In this document: positions 34,501 through 41,802 of the stretch, piece by piece
How positions within the stretch are numbered: the stretch's first letter is position 1
Layout of the letters: the number at the start of each line of letters is the position of its first letter
Assembly (NCBI GenBank): GCA_951640165.1
Contig: OX621258.1
Span: 10,501,501 to 10,565,500, forward strand
Source: Pseudoips prasinana
Taxonomy: Eukaryota > Arthropoda > Insecta > Lepidoptera > Nolidae
Length of the DNA: 64,000 bases
Direction: 5' to 3'
Made by a program: the position numbers and the translations under genes
Notes under the pieces: generated by a model
What the model saw: only the letters and a program-made list of their open reading frames with translations
Databases searched by the model: none
What the model was told of the DNA's origin: nothing

Positions 34501-37093
34501 ATTCTTCATATTCCTTCTTTGTGCACTTAAACTAACCCATTTTTATAGGCCAATACAGTAATTTACATTAAATGTCACTATAATATAATTATAACACTTG
34601 TTTACTGAAAAATAAAATAACAAGAACTGGTGTTTCGAGGTCCGAACACTAAGAGCGAATGAAGTTTTTCCAGCCGGCCACGTGGCGCGCAGAGGCGCCA
34701 TTTTGTCTTTTTTAATGTTGCAAGCTCTAAAAAAGTGTTCGATGTCCAGCACATTGAAGAGTGTACTACTGTGTAATATGAAAATCTCGAGGATGCAGCG
34801 ACGAAATATAATTGATAACATTACTGACAAATTTCTTTTCATTATTTTTATTAATGACATTAACACATGCTTTAAAAACACGATGTTTCTTTTATATGCT
34901 GATGACTTGAAGGTTTATAGGAGTATTACTAGCATTCATGACTGTACAACCTACAAGATGACCTTAACACATTAACGGAATATTTTGAGCGCAACAAACT
35001 TAGCTTAAGAATTCCAAAATGTAACATCATTACATTTACTAAAAATAAGAATGTCATAAATCATGTGTACACTTTGTGCGATAGAATACTAACCAGAGTT
35101 ACAAACCTAACAGACTTAGGAGTATTGCTTGACTCTAAACTGCACTTAGACCTCCATATAGACAAAATTATAACCAAGGCATTCCAAATGTATGGATTCA
35201 TAATGAGGAACACTACAGATTTCACTAGAGTTAACACGTACATTCACCTTCATCGGACTCTAATTCGCTCTCAACTAGAATACGGTTGTCTCATTTGGGA
35301 TGCAATTTACGATAAGTATAATAAAGCCCTTGAAAAGGTTCAAAAGAAATATCTTAGAGCAACACAATTTAGATGCCATCGCACTCGTCTACCATACGAC
35401 CAATTGCTACCTCTATATAAATTACTCTCACTAGACAAGAGGAGAATGCTTCTTCGGATGATGATTTTACATGATCTACTGCACAACAAGCTCAATTGTA
35501 TAGAATTATTTAATAAGATAAAAATTGTAGTTCCAAGGACAAGTCAACAAAGGGGTGCGCGCGCTTACCCGTTTTTTGCTTCCACCACTAGCCGGACAAA
35601 GGCAGGTGAACGCGCACCCCTTCAACGAATGTTCAAAATTTACAACGATCAGTTTGTGGGCGTCGACTGTTCTGTAACATCCAAATACTCTTTTAAAAAA
35701 GAAATACTACAAGTATTAAAGTCGGTTGGCGCCACAAACATGACAAAAATTTAATATAAGTTTGAAAAGTTTTAGATATAGTTAGTTTACTTCTTTTTAA
35801 TTTAAACTGTTTCAGTTATTTTCTTTTTAGTTTAATTAGCTTCAGTCATTGTTATTTTTTTATTTCTTCCATTATTTTTAGATTACTCACAACACAAAAT
35901 ATGTCAATACGTGGAAAATGTGGTTGATATTGCAATTGTTACTCTAATTTTAAGCTTACTTTGTAAATATGTAAATTGCAATGTTGTTTATTTTCCCAAA
36001 TAAAGTAAAATAAAAAAAAAATAAAAAAAAAATTATGATAAATGTAACGAGCGACGACAGTGACTTTCTGATTTTAGAATATTTATAAGATATAGAATAG
36101 AATATTTATAATTTAAAATAAAAGGACTTAGTTAGCTAAGTCCTTTTATTTTAAATTACCTTACTATTGAGAAACCTAATATGTAATAAATGTGTTTTAA
36201 GACAAGCTTATTAATTATTTAAAATAAAACGTTCGTGTAAGTACATTATTTAAGTTCATTCAATTTAGTTCATTCCTACACCACCTATCTTTTGTTTGTC
36301 ATAACCTGGTAACCCTTTGTCTGTCAAGTTACTGAATACAATTAAAAGTCGAACTATAGACTAGTATTAGAGGTGTGCTCCTTACTCTTACTTAGTTAAG
36401 ATATTGTTGTAATAAGATAGTGCCAGTAACATCTCGCCTAGTTGTTACACGAGTCATTCATACTGAACAGGTGTATAGTATTAGAGGTTTACTCTTTACA
36501 CTTACTAATTTTATAAATATTTGCCTTTCCAGCCGCAGGTCGTGGGTTCGATTCCCACCCTGGACGAGATATTTGTTCGCATGAACATGTCTGTACTGTA
36601 AACATCTATATAAGTATGTATTTACAAAAGCAAAGTAGTATATGTAATCTGGTTTCCATAGTACAAGCTCTGCTTAGTTTGGAATCAGATGGTCGTGTGT
36701 GAATAATATCCCAGGATATTATTATTAGTTTCTATTCGTATCCATAAAATGCAACTTTAACTTGTTTACCAAGCGGAAGCTATAACTTATTACCGAATCG
36801 AATTAACCATTATTTATATTTCTTTGTTCCAGTTCTTCTACAAAATCTCGTCATCGAAATCATCGAACATAATAGTGTTAATTCTCGCCCAAATAATGGG
36901 CATGTATTTCTGTTCATCAGTTCTCTTAATGCGAATGAATATGCCTTCTGAGTACCGCATAATTATTACCCAAGTGTTAGGGGATTTGCAGTTCAATTTC
37001 TACCACAGATGGTTTGACGTTATCTTCCTTGTCAGCGCCTTAACTAGTATATTCACGCTGTATTTAGCGCATAAACAACCTTCTGTTAATTAA
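13520..37093 (+). CDS. GPHR: Golgi pH regulator (GPHR/GPR89), complete nine-exon gene
   Basis: It encodes a 463-residue multi-spanning membrane protein of the GPHR/GPR89 family, an anion-channel-like protein needed for Golgi acidification in vertebrate work. Exons are 13520-13561, 13802-13965, 15154-15260, 16716-16819, 18135-18256, 19210-19433, 22419-22600, 23888-24073 and 36833-37093; all junctions are GT/AG and every phase agrees. Near-invariant blocks are present: [85 protein letters not shown] and [14 protein letters not shown]. Length matches the human protein (455). The start is the ATG giving [14 protein letters not shown], which aligns with the human N terminus. Residues near 140-210 fit the GPHR_N region and those after ~280 the ABA_GPCR region. 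There are no frame breaks. Introns are full of mobile elements; intron 8 is 12.8 kb. Confidence 0.96.
13802..13965 (+). CDS. GPHR: GPHR exon 2
   Basis: Residues 15-69, covering the first two hydrophobic segments ([28 protein letters not shown]). Donor is AG before GTAAG. Confidence 0.93.
15154..15260 (+). CDS. GPHR: GPHR exon 3
   Basis: Residues 69-105, from SSRYFHWNM through a membrane helix to NIRF. Donor GTGAGT at 15261. Confidence 0.93.
15353..15596 (+). mobile_element. 3' end of a LINE (RTE-like) in GPHR intron 3
   Basis: The segment encodes the C-terminal part of a retrotransposon polyprotein ([19 protein letters not shown], then a [17 protein letters not shown] block) with frame changes, and ends in an ATGATGATG tail. 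A sister copy is at 21411-21815. Confidence 0.8.
15742..16333. mobile_element. Non-autonomous 8-bp-TSD element, copy 1
   Basis: A 592-bp repeat starts AGGGGAATTAT and ends AAATACTACCC, with an imperfect ~20-bp inverted terminus. It is flanked by an 8-bp duplication TTAATGAA (15734-15741 and 16334-16341). A longer copy is at 19814-20492. The 8-bp duplication fits a hAT-like origin. Confidence 0.8.
16716..16819 (+). CDS. GPHR: GPHR exon 4
   Basis: Residues 105-139, including [16 protein letters not shown]. Ends phase 0. Confidence 0.94.
16960..17135 (-). mobile_element. tRNA-derived SINE, family 2
   Basis: On the minus strand there is a tRNA-like head (GTGGCGCAGCGGCTAAGAC; B-box-like GGGTCCGAATCC), then a body, then the tail block with GTACCCTGCGGTACAGGGAT. 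It is not a functional tRNA. Confidence 0.65.
17205..17480. mobile_element. Degenerate LINE-like fragment
   Basis: GC-richer sequence containing CCGTGGCTGTGGTAAAAGCG is recognised as a dispersed lepidopteran repeat. No reading frame survives and the family is not assigned. Confidence 0.35.
18135..18256 (+). CDS. GPHR: GPHR exon 5
   Basis: Residues 140-180, including [19 protein letters not shown]. Ends phase 2. Confidence 0.94.
18527..18640 (-). mobile_element. Truncated RTE 3' end
   Basis: It begins at an (ACAT)n run and carries TAGACTCACGCCTGTTTCCC and the next ~85 bp, nearly identical to the 3' end of the large RTE at 59332-62890. It is severely 5'-truncated. Confidence 0.8.
18820..19105 (+). 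mobile_element. tRNA-derived SINE, family 2
   Basis: It has a tRNA-like head with B box GGGTTCGATTTCC, an AT-rich body, and the tail block GTACCCCGCGATACAGGGAT shared with 16960, 53507 and 58769. Confidence 0.65.
19210..19433 (+). CDS. GPHR: GPHR exon 6
   Basis: Residues 180-255, the cytosolic loop with [14 protein letters not shown] and GFWGNI. Ends phase 1 before GTGAGT. Confidence 0.94.
19814..20492. mobile_element. Non-autonomous 8-bp-TSD element, copy 2
   Basis: A 679-bp relative of 15742-16333 with an extra ~90 bp inside. It is flanked by ATAAATAA at 19806-19813 and 20493-20500. Confidence 0.82.
20640..20702 (+). mobile_element. Helitron-like 3' end
   Basis: It carries GACGAAGTCGCGGGCGCGGC followed by CTAGT, the common 3' terminus of lepidopteran Helitron-like elements. 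Only the end is recognisable. Confidence 0.5.
20713..21101. mobile_element. TIR MITE with 5-bp duplication
   Basis: Termini TTTTGCCATAAGATGAGTTT and its near complement flank 389 bp. AGACT is repeated at 20708-20712 and 21102-21106. Confidence 0.7.
21262..21335 (+). mobile_element. SINE head (tRNA-like)
   Basis: CTCGTTGGTTAAGCGGTTGCG looks like a tRNA A-box arm and GTTCTAAGTTCAAAACCTGG like a degraded B box. The body is missing. Confidence 0.5.
21383..21440. repeat. 28-bp inverted duplication at a LINE junction
   Basis: ACGTCTCTGTTCCGTAAGTC and the next 8 bp recur inverted after a ~9-bp spacer with one mismatch. The right arm is the 5' part of the LINE fragment that follows. Confidence 0.75.
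21411..21815 (+). mobile_element. 3' end of a LINE (RTE-like) in GPHR intron 6
   Basis: It encodes the C-terminal blocks [31 protein letters not shown] and [17 protein letters not shown] before a stop, then a short tail. It is related to 15353-15596. Confidence 0.85.
21820..21935 (+). mobile_element. Short dispersed retroelement fragment
   Basis: The CTGCCCGTCCTCTGGTAG ... GATGAGATAGGGTGGCGAT module recurs at 42420, 45120 and 53120, so it belongs to one dispersed family. Confidence 0.55.
22025..22375 (+). mobile_element. LINE C-terminal fragment with ATTC-repeat tail
   Basis: The frame [15 protein letters not shown] ... [19 protein letters not shown] ends at a TAA near 22210, then a 3' UTR and a (CATT)n tail. 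This is the end of a non-LTR reverse-transcriptase ORF of uncertain clade. Confidence 0.65.
22419..22600 (+). CDS. GPHR: GPHR exon 7
   Basis: Residues 255-315, a helical segment ([18 protein letters not shown]) and then a membrane helix. Ends phase 0. Confidence 0.94.
23025..23215 (+). mobile_element. LINE 3' UTR fragment
   Basis: The GGCGGCGGTGATCACTTACC ATCAGGTGACCC block and A-rich end match a dispersed tail familiar from lepidopteran LINEs. Confidence 0.5.
23888..24073 (+). CDS. GPHR: GPHR exon 8
   Basis: Residues 316-377, [16 protein letters not shown] to [10 protein letters not shown]. Its last ~85 bp and donor recur as decayed copies in intron 8. Confidence 0.95.
24106..24220 (+). 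pseudogene. Decayed copy of the end of GPHR exon 8 (copy 1)
   Basis: About 85-115 bp parallel exon 8 from CATTCATACTAGTCGGGTGT through the donor and first intron bases. Here the donor is damaged (AACGTACA instead of AGGTAAGA). Confidence 0.75.
24345..24617 (+). mobile_element. Helitron-like fragment
   Basis: It includes TTTTTGTCTGTTTGTCTG, AATTTTGCATGAATATTAC and the end GGGGCACAGCTAGT typical of lepidopteran Helitron-like 3' termini. It lies inside a decayed exon-8 copy. Confidence 0.5.
24617..24716 (+). pseudogene. Decayed copies of GPHR exon 8 end (copies 2 and 3, left part)
   Basis: AGAGGTCTAGTATCT ... CTAAGGTAATAT is the end of copy 2 and keeps a usable-looking donor. GTCATTCATACTCGTTAGGT starts copy 3, which is cut by the TA-inserted element and resumes at 36357. 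Confidence 0.7.
25420..26490 (+). pseudogene. Broken DDE transposase (IS630-Tc1/mariner superfamily)
   Basis: Recognisable segments in order are YREARYIYY near 25450, [18 protein letters not shown] near 25600, [14 protein letters not shown] and [14 protein letters not shown] (second catalytic Asp) at 25785-25900, then [21 protein letters not shown] near 26245-26310 and a C-terminal stretch to about 26490. Stops, frame changes and an insertion at about 26030-26164 separate them. The acidic residue expected after NPI is lost. It very likely belongs to the element whose ends are at 24719 and 36356. Confidence 0.75.
26085..26164 (-). mobile_element. Helitron-like 5' end fragment
   Basis: On the minus strand it starts CTATACTAATATTATAAAGA, the usual lepidopteran Helitron-like 5' terminus. 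It splits the transposase relic. Confidence 0.5.
26482..26868. mobile_element. TIR MITE with ~75-bp perfect termini
   Basis: The left arm (ATTGAAGGTTAAACAAACTT and on, to about 26560) recurs inverted at the right (from about 26789). The interior carries GACAAAATGGCGCC and GCGCGCCACGTGGCC blocks. The interior recurs inverted at 34660-34797. Confidence 0.75.
26863..26912 (+). repeat. Terminal-like block shared with 34766-34815
   Basis: TCAATTATATTTCGTCGCTG and the next 30 bp occur here and, inverted, at 34766-34815. They could be the two ends of one ~7.95-kb insertion or separate fragments of one family. Confidence 0.55.
27055..27565 (-). pseudogene. Relic of a DIRS-like tyrosine recombinase
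   Basis: Minus-strand segments in several frames match the C-terminal half of tyrosine recombinases of DIRS-type retrotransposons. In order they are [51 protein letters not shown] (carrying the H-x-x-R motif) and VIRKAAGWS with VFSKFYDRS. Frame changes and stops separate them. No repeats or reverse transcriptase were found nearby. Confidence 0.55.
27690..28860. repeat. Satellite-like tandem array, left part
   Basis: Units marked by GTATATTCGGTCGTAATCGC start at about 27721, 27922, 28101, 28301, 28536, 28684 and 28833. Early units are diverged and 180-235 bp; the last ones are nearly identical at 148-149 bp. Each unit contains both GTAATCGCATCACGGTTC and GTAATCGCATCACGACTC. Confidence 0.85.
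29112..31049 (+). pseudogene. hAT transposase with three in-frame stops
   Basis: One frame encodes the end of a BED zinc finger ([10 protein letters not shown]), a first catalytic Asp region (VSLDEWTS), a second ([10 protein letters not shown]), an acidic insert rich in D and [21 protein letters not shown], a helical region, and the hAT C-terminal dimerisation block ([19 protein letters not shown]). Stops at 29655-29657, 30462-30464 and about 30552 break it without shifting frame. The N-terminal cysteines of the BED finger are not visible. The element is non-autonomous now. Confidence 0.85.
31205..31320 (-). mobile_element. Family 1 SINE fragment
   Basis: CCCCAAACTAAGCAAAGCTT GTACTATGG matches the tail region of the SINE at 4268. 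It is nested in the hAT 3' part. Confidence 0.5.
31973..32155. repeat. Satellite array, right part
   Basis: It continues the 149-bp unit interrupted by the hAT element, starting TCTTTAAAATATACATTTTT, plus part of one more unit. Confidence 0.85.
32221..32246. repeat. (TA)n microsatellite
   Basis: About 12-13 uninterrupted TA units. The region from here to 33150 shows nothing else I can identify. Confidence 0.9.
33195..33395 (+). mobile_element. SINE fragment with B box
   Basis: GTGGGTTCGATCCCCACTCG is a tRNA B-box-like segment, followed by AAATATTTGTTGGATTAGTG and a TCTGGGATGAGATGGCAAGA tail. Confidence 0.5.
33868..34063 (-). other. Unassigned minus-strand ORF resembling an exon
   Basis: A 65-codon stretch starting ATG at 34063 reads [20 protein letters not shown] and on, and ends at a plausible donor (GAG before GTTAGT). 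Its composition looks protein-like, but no partner exon or family was recognised. It could be a transposon remnant. Confidence 0.2.
34625..34815 (-). mobile_element. Repeat terminus, inverted copy of 26547-26684 / 26863-26912
   Basis: From 34660 it is the reverse complement of the MITE interior at 26547-26684 except for the few bases where CTCGAGATT replaces GAAGAGATT. It ends TATAATTGA at 34815. Confidence 0.7.
34817..36034 (+). mobile_element. 5'-truncated LINE with A-rich tail
   Basis: The reverse-transcriptase palm is entered at [10 protein letters not shown], with [11 protein letters not shown] at about 34885-34920. A frame change near 34950-35060 precedes [18 protein letters not shown], the thumb, and a C-terminal region to a stop at 35754. 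A 3' UTR ends in AATAAAGTAAAATAAAAAAA at about 36034. The motif set fits a Jockey/CR1-like non-LTR element. Confidence 0.8.
36110..36157. repeat. Perfect 22-bp palindrome
   Basis: AATTTAAAATAAAAGGACTT plus AG and its complement are separated by TTAG. Confidence 0.85.
36357..36530 (+). pseudogene. Decayed copies of GPHR exon 8 end (copies 3 right part and 4)
   Basis: GACTAGTATTAGAGGTGTGC completes the copy cut at 24716. A further copy follows from GAGTCATTCATACTGAACAG to about 36515. Donor sites are degraded (AGTTAAGA, TAATTTTA). Confidence 0.7.
36538..36728 (+). mobile_element. Family 1 SINE
   Basis: It has B-box-like GGGTTCGATTCCCACCC, an AAATATTTGTT-type block, and the tail GTGTGTGAATAATATCCCAG. 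It lies ~100 bp upstream of GPHR exon 9. Confidence 0.65.
36833..37093 (+). CDS. GPHR: GPHR exon 9 (terminal)
   Basis: Residues 378-463 and a TAA stop, [12 protein letters not shown] to [11 protein letters not shown]. It includes the last two membrane helices. Confidence 0.95.
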   Translation, partial: FFYKISSSKSSNIIVLILAQIMGMYFCSSVLLMRMNMPSEYRIIITQVLGDLQFNFYHRWFDVIFLVSALTSIFTLYLAHKQPSVN

Positions 37094-37170
37094 CCTTTTG
37101 ATCTCCTTCACAATCAACACTGTTTTAAAACAAAAAATCTAAATACATAATAATTATATATAGATATGTG

Positions 37171-37255
37171 TTTACATCTATGTAAATATGTAGTTACATC
37201 TATGTAAATATGTAGTTACATCTACGTAAAAATGTAGTTACATCTATGTAAAATA
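37171..37255. repeat. 22-bp minisatellite in the GPHR 3' UTR
   Basis: About four units of TAGTTACATCTATGTAAATA TG start at 37171, 37193, 37215 and 37237, close to a perfect dyad within each unit. Confidence 0.85.
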
Positions 37256-37276
37256 CATATTGAAGTTGTTCGCGTT

Positions 37277-37282
37277 AATAAA
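37277..37282 (+). terminator. Likely GPHR polyadenylation signal
   Basis: AATAAA 184 bp after the stop codon is the first canonical signal. Confidence 0.6.
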
Positions 37283-37374
37283 TATAACTTGTTGCTGTGA
37301 ATGAGACCGCTTGCATATTTGTTTGATAAGGTGTAACATTTTATATTATTTTTATCTTCTAGTTAGTCTAGCGA

Positions 37375-37690
37375 TAACTTGTTAAACCGCAAGTCGAGGG
37401 TTCAAATTTCGAGTTGGGCCAAAAGTGGTATTGTGATAATTCATTTTAGAAAAATTCTCAGTATCTGCCCAGGATTTGGCCGTTGGTGGTGTTACACCCG
37501 TGCTTCGGAGAGTACGTAAAGCCGTTGTCCTGTACCTGATCTCTTTCCCGTCGTGTCGAATGGTCAAATTGGTTCAGGAGGGAATAGAGATCACCTATGT
37601 ATGCGCACACACTTGTCTACTATAATAAGTCCCGTGCAGACGGCTAGTCTATGTCAAGACTGGCCGACATGGTTGAAATTAGACCAGAAG
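37375..37690 (+). mobile_element. Degenerate tRNA-derived SINE
   Basis: AAACCGCAAGTCGAGGGTTC AAATTTC is a B-box-like head. The GTGCTTCGGAGAGTACGTAA AGCCG block follows. No gene is seen from 37700 to 40060. Confidence 0.55.
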
Positions 37691-40059
37691 CACATTATAA
37701 ATATGTATTGTTATTGTATTAAAGGTATATATCGCTCAAGTTCCGCAAACCTGTGAATTATAAAATTGAATGAATACGGCTGAGTCGCCCCTTATAATAT
37801 TCAAGATTTGTCTCGTATTATTAAAATGAACGCCTCTATAATGTGCTTCACCTGCAATGTATCCTAATAAGTCATCGTAGTAGGTTATATTGTCACGCAC
37901 ATTTCAATTGTACATGCCCGAACGGCCGAGTCTATGGGCCTACGAATTCATTTACACCACTAACGTACGATAGAGTAGAAGTGTCACAGGCACAACGTTT
38001 AAAAAACGCACGCTACCCATCATAAAATCCCAATAACTCTAGTTTAAGTCTAGCATTCTAATGCGAGTTAAATGTCACCTCTGTTTGGCGATTCAAAATT
38101 AGTTCAGATCTAGAATTTTGTATGGAAATTCGAGTATAATACTATACAAAGTTGAGCGGACATTTAATCGTTCAATTAATCGTGGTTAAGAGGCTTATCC
38201 ATTCGAACATTTATAAATGCTCCGCTTTTAGGAAAGCGGCTTCCATTTGAAATATTTATACTGATTTAATTTTAGTGTACTTATATATATTTATACTCTT
38301 TACAACGAACGAAAGCAAAATTCCAAAGTATTAAATACTAGAAAGAAATTAAGATTTTTTAGTTTCATAAACATGCGTTTACATGCAGTGGTTTTACATG
38401 CATTGCGTGTAGGAATTTCATATTCAGACATGTTTGCCATTTAATAGTTATAGAAAAAAATTAGATGTTTTGTCTACTTTCTACAGGGTTATTTGTAAAA
38501 CACCAACAATCTCGCAGGATTAGATTACTGACATCATAAGCAACAACTTTTGTTCTACGAGCTCGGACATAAATCAATACATGAAAAAAAAATATATTTT
38601 TAATGTTTTATAGTCCTGTCGTGAAATTTGTAGGTCTATGTTTCATTCACAAAAGAAAGGATGTAGCTACGCTAGCGCGCGTACGCGTGTATTTGCGATA
38701 CTCGTAGAGTTATAAACTTTCAAGCGAGAAATTAAATTAATACTTATATTTGTACGAAAATAAAATCTATCAAATTATCAATAGTTGTAGAACCATAAAG
38801 TTAGTATACCTACGGAATAGAGCATCAAAGGTCTGAGCGAGCGAAATGACACTAGCAGCAACACTGTATGATAAAAAGAGATGCGTGATGCGACGGAACA
38901 GAACCGATTTTGGTATCTGTTTGACAGTTCGTCGGCACGCTGAGAATTTGATTCCTGTGATTTTTTCGGACTATATGTGAGATCGTGGATATATTTGAAA
39001 AATAGTACTTCAGAAACATGGTGACTTTGTTCAGTGATCGATTGTTGTACACAGCGAAATATCCCGAAAAATGTTCATTACACAGGTAAATTATTCCAAA
39101 TCGTCACCTCCTAACTTACGATTTATTTTTGCCAATGCGCTTCGAATAAGTGTAATAATTCTCTTCTATAAACATGTTTTAATATAAGAAGTAAAGATCT
39201 CAGACGCATAATTCAGAATTTACGAATGTTTTGTGTAAAGAAATAATTTTCGTTTTACACTAGGGCTGCATCAAGTTATCGATATTTCGTGTCCACTGTC
39301 TATCGCGCGGTAAACGAATATGTACTGATATTGAAGTACCTATGTGACGTTTAGATGTGAATCACCAGGGAATGTAAGTATATATCCCAATTCTCATTTA
39401 AGACACTTAGCTGATCCATAGGTATCAGTGTTCGACTGTTAGAATAGATAGATACTATCATTAGTAATTTAAGTATCTTTCATATTTCCATCTAACTTGG
39501 ATTCCAGAAACGCATGGCTTAGTTAATTGATCGTCCAAACTGGATTCTCATGAATAATTCATGTATATGCTGTAAGCATTTTCAAGAAAAATATTTCCAA
39601 ACGCGAGGAGCGAAACGAATTTTGAAATAATACATTATTATGCTGATGTTGCATTGGAGATTAATATCTACTTAAAATTATATAACTATATTCAACATTG
39701 TGTATTATTATGAACAACATATATGCAAAAATGAAAATGACGAATCCACATAAATGTATTTTTTTAAGGAATAAATGAAATATGAATTTATTGAAACCGA
39801 CGCACGTTCTTAGCTATAGTCGCGTATATCTAGTGATTGAAATTATAAACGACGTCCATTTCAAATTTATAAAGTATATACGCCCAGTAAATTGTCAAAC
39901 GGTGCAGATTTAAGCGACAACCGACAACTCTATTGTTATTAATAAATTATTTAAAATATCTTCTGAGAAATTCTGGCTTCACATCTTAGTTTCAGCCATG
40001 CAAAATCCCATCCCCTCCTATTTTAGTACTATCACTGTAACTGATTAATTTAAAAAAAA

Positions 40060-40290
40060 ATGTGAAATGGGTTTGCGCTTAACCACGCGTAGCTATAAGA
40101 TGCCTGTTCTCTCTAACCTTGAATAAACCCATGTTATATGAGTCAGGGAACATGTCGTTTGGGAGAGTGTTCCACACTTTAGCCTTGCGTATGATGAACG
40201 AGAAAGCAAAGCGCTTCGTTCGGCATAATGGCATGTCAACAACATAGCGGTGGAGAATATAATCGATATCGATATTAATGTGAAAATCGA
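40060..40290 (-). mobile_element. C-terminal end of a LINE ORF
   Basis: Minus-strand reading HRYVVDMPLCRTKRFAFSF, AKVWNTLPNDMFPDSYNMGL, then FKVRENRHL matches the C-terminus of Jockey/CR1-type reverse-transcriptase proteins. It is strongly 5'-truncated. Confidence 0.65.
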
Positions 40291-40600
40291 CATGACACAC
40301 TTCATTGACACGCACACATAAACATTTGTACACACCCAAATGTCATCCTATTTCGGTTTCGTTTGACAGTTCTTGTTTGTTGCTCTATTCCACTAGGTAT
40401 ACCTACTAACTTTATGTGTAGGACAAAAGTTGTTTATAGTGTCAACTATCTAGTAATGCAAAGTTGTTGATGTTTTTGAAGTCATTCTGTATAAACGCAC
40501 TTTATGTTGTATATCATTCATGTACCTATAATTGTCATACACAAGTCCCAGTGCCTGTATGAAAGAATTCGCAATGGAATATCGCAGGCACTGTATAATA

Positions 40601-41802
40601 GGGGTACACTACATTAATACGAAAAACTTATTCCGACAGTCACAAATACGAATTTCAAAATACCGATTTCATTCCGAATGGTTCAAAATTCCGAATATTA
40701 CAACTCCGATTTATCATTACTCCTATTTTTATAATACATATATTTCAATATTCCTTACGATTATAATTACTCTTCTCAAAACACCGAGCTTCAATAGATC
40801 GAATAACAAAAAGTCCGACTTAATGATTATTCGAAATATTAACAATACGAATAAAAATATTTTGTTTCCTTGGTCACACTTTTAACCTAACCCAAATGCT
40901 TAATCAAAAATAGAGGGGATCTGAAACTCGGCGGCTGCATGCAGCATGCAAACAGGCAGGCAACATGCAAGCAGGCATGCAGCAGGCATGCAACATGCAA
41001 GCAGGCATGCAACATGCAAGCAGGCGTGCAGCATGCAAGCAGCAGGCATGCAGCATGCAAGCAGGCATGCAAGCATGCAAGCAGGCGTGCAGCATGCAAG
41101 CAGGCATGCAGCATGCAAGCAGGCATGCAGCATGCAAGCAGGCATGCAGCATGCAAGCAGGCATGCAGCATGCAAGCAGGCATGCAGCATGCAAGCAGGC
41201 ATGCAGCATGCAAGCAGGCATGCAGCATGCAAGCAGGCATGCAGCATGCAAGCAGGCATGCAGCATGCAAGCAGGCATGCAACATGCAGCAGGCATTGTT
41301 TCTGTCACGGCTCCGGCGCTGCGGGGTATGGGCGGGCCCACGCGAGCCTATCGTCGCAGGTAGTTTTAACGCTCACCACCGCAGCTTCGGCGGCGGGCCT
41401 TCAAGCCACCTGCTCCTCAGCTCGTGGGCCGCCGCACCCCTCCGCGCCTACGCGGGTTTAAATTACACTCTAGGGTAGGGCAGACAAGACTACGTGAAGT
41501 CGATTGTGCAGCGATTCGTTTATGTCACCAAATTTTGTAGCATAACATGTTGACTTTTAGTAGGTATATTCGAAGTATTGAAAATCGGAATGTCGTTTTT
41601 CGGACTGAGAACCCTTCGAGCGTTTGACTCTTCGAACGTTTAAAAATCGGAAATCTAACAAATCGTATCGACTTTCGGTAAAATTAATTTCGTGATTTTT
41701 AATAATAGACATTAAAATTCTTAGGTATTATGAAATTCGGACTTTTGAAAGTCGGAACATCGATATTCGGAATAAAATATTTCGGAGTATTTGGGTGTTC
41801 CC
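40601..41802. mobile_element. 1.2-kb TIR element with 8-bp duplication and internal minisatellite
   Basis: Ends GGGGTACACTAC and (inverted) GGGAACACCCAAATAC form loose inverted termini. GTATAATA is repeated exactly at 40593-40600 and 41803-41810. The flanks inside both ends are packed with TTCCGAAT/ATTCGGAA-type motifs, in opposite orientation on the two sides. The centre holds a 19-bp minisatellite and a GC-rich segment (41296-41470). There is no transposase. An 8-bp duplication and GGG ends suggest a hAT-like non-autonomous element. Confidence 0.72.
40935..41295. repeat. 19-bp minisatellite with GCATGC palindromes
   Basis: The unit CATGCAAGCAGGCATGCAG is repeated about 18 times, regular in the right half and with length variants at the left. 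Because 19 is not a multiple of three and no frame meets a stop, ORFs of 119-179 codons appear in all six frames. They are not genes. Confidence 0.95.

Larger units (their letters stand above)
24719..36356. mobile_element. Tc1/mariner-like element with nested insertions
   Basis: Perfect 36-bp inverted termini starting TAGTTCGACTTTTAATTGTA lie at 24719-24754 and 36321-36356, flanked by TA duplications (24717-24718, 36357-36358). The sequence outside joins to give an uninterrupted exon-8-like copy, which supports these ends. Just inside the left end a ~150-bp block is tandemly repeated (24722-25020). A broken DDE transposase follows. The remaining ~10 kb consists of later insertions. Confidence 0.75.

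Noticed and set aside
40887..41478. Six overlapping ORFs of 119-179 codons on both strands
   Set aside because: All arise from the 19-bp minisatellite; no frame is distinguished from the others.
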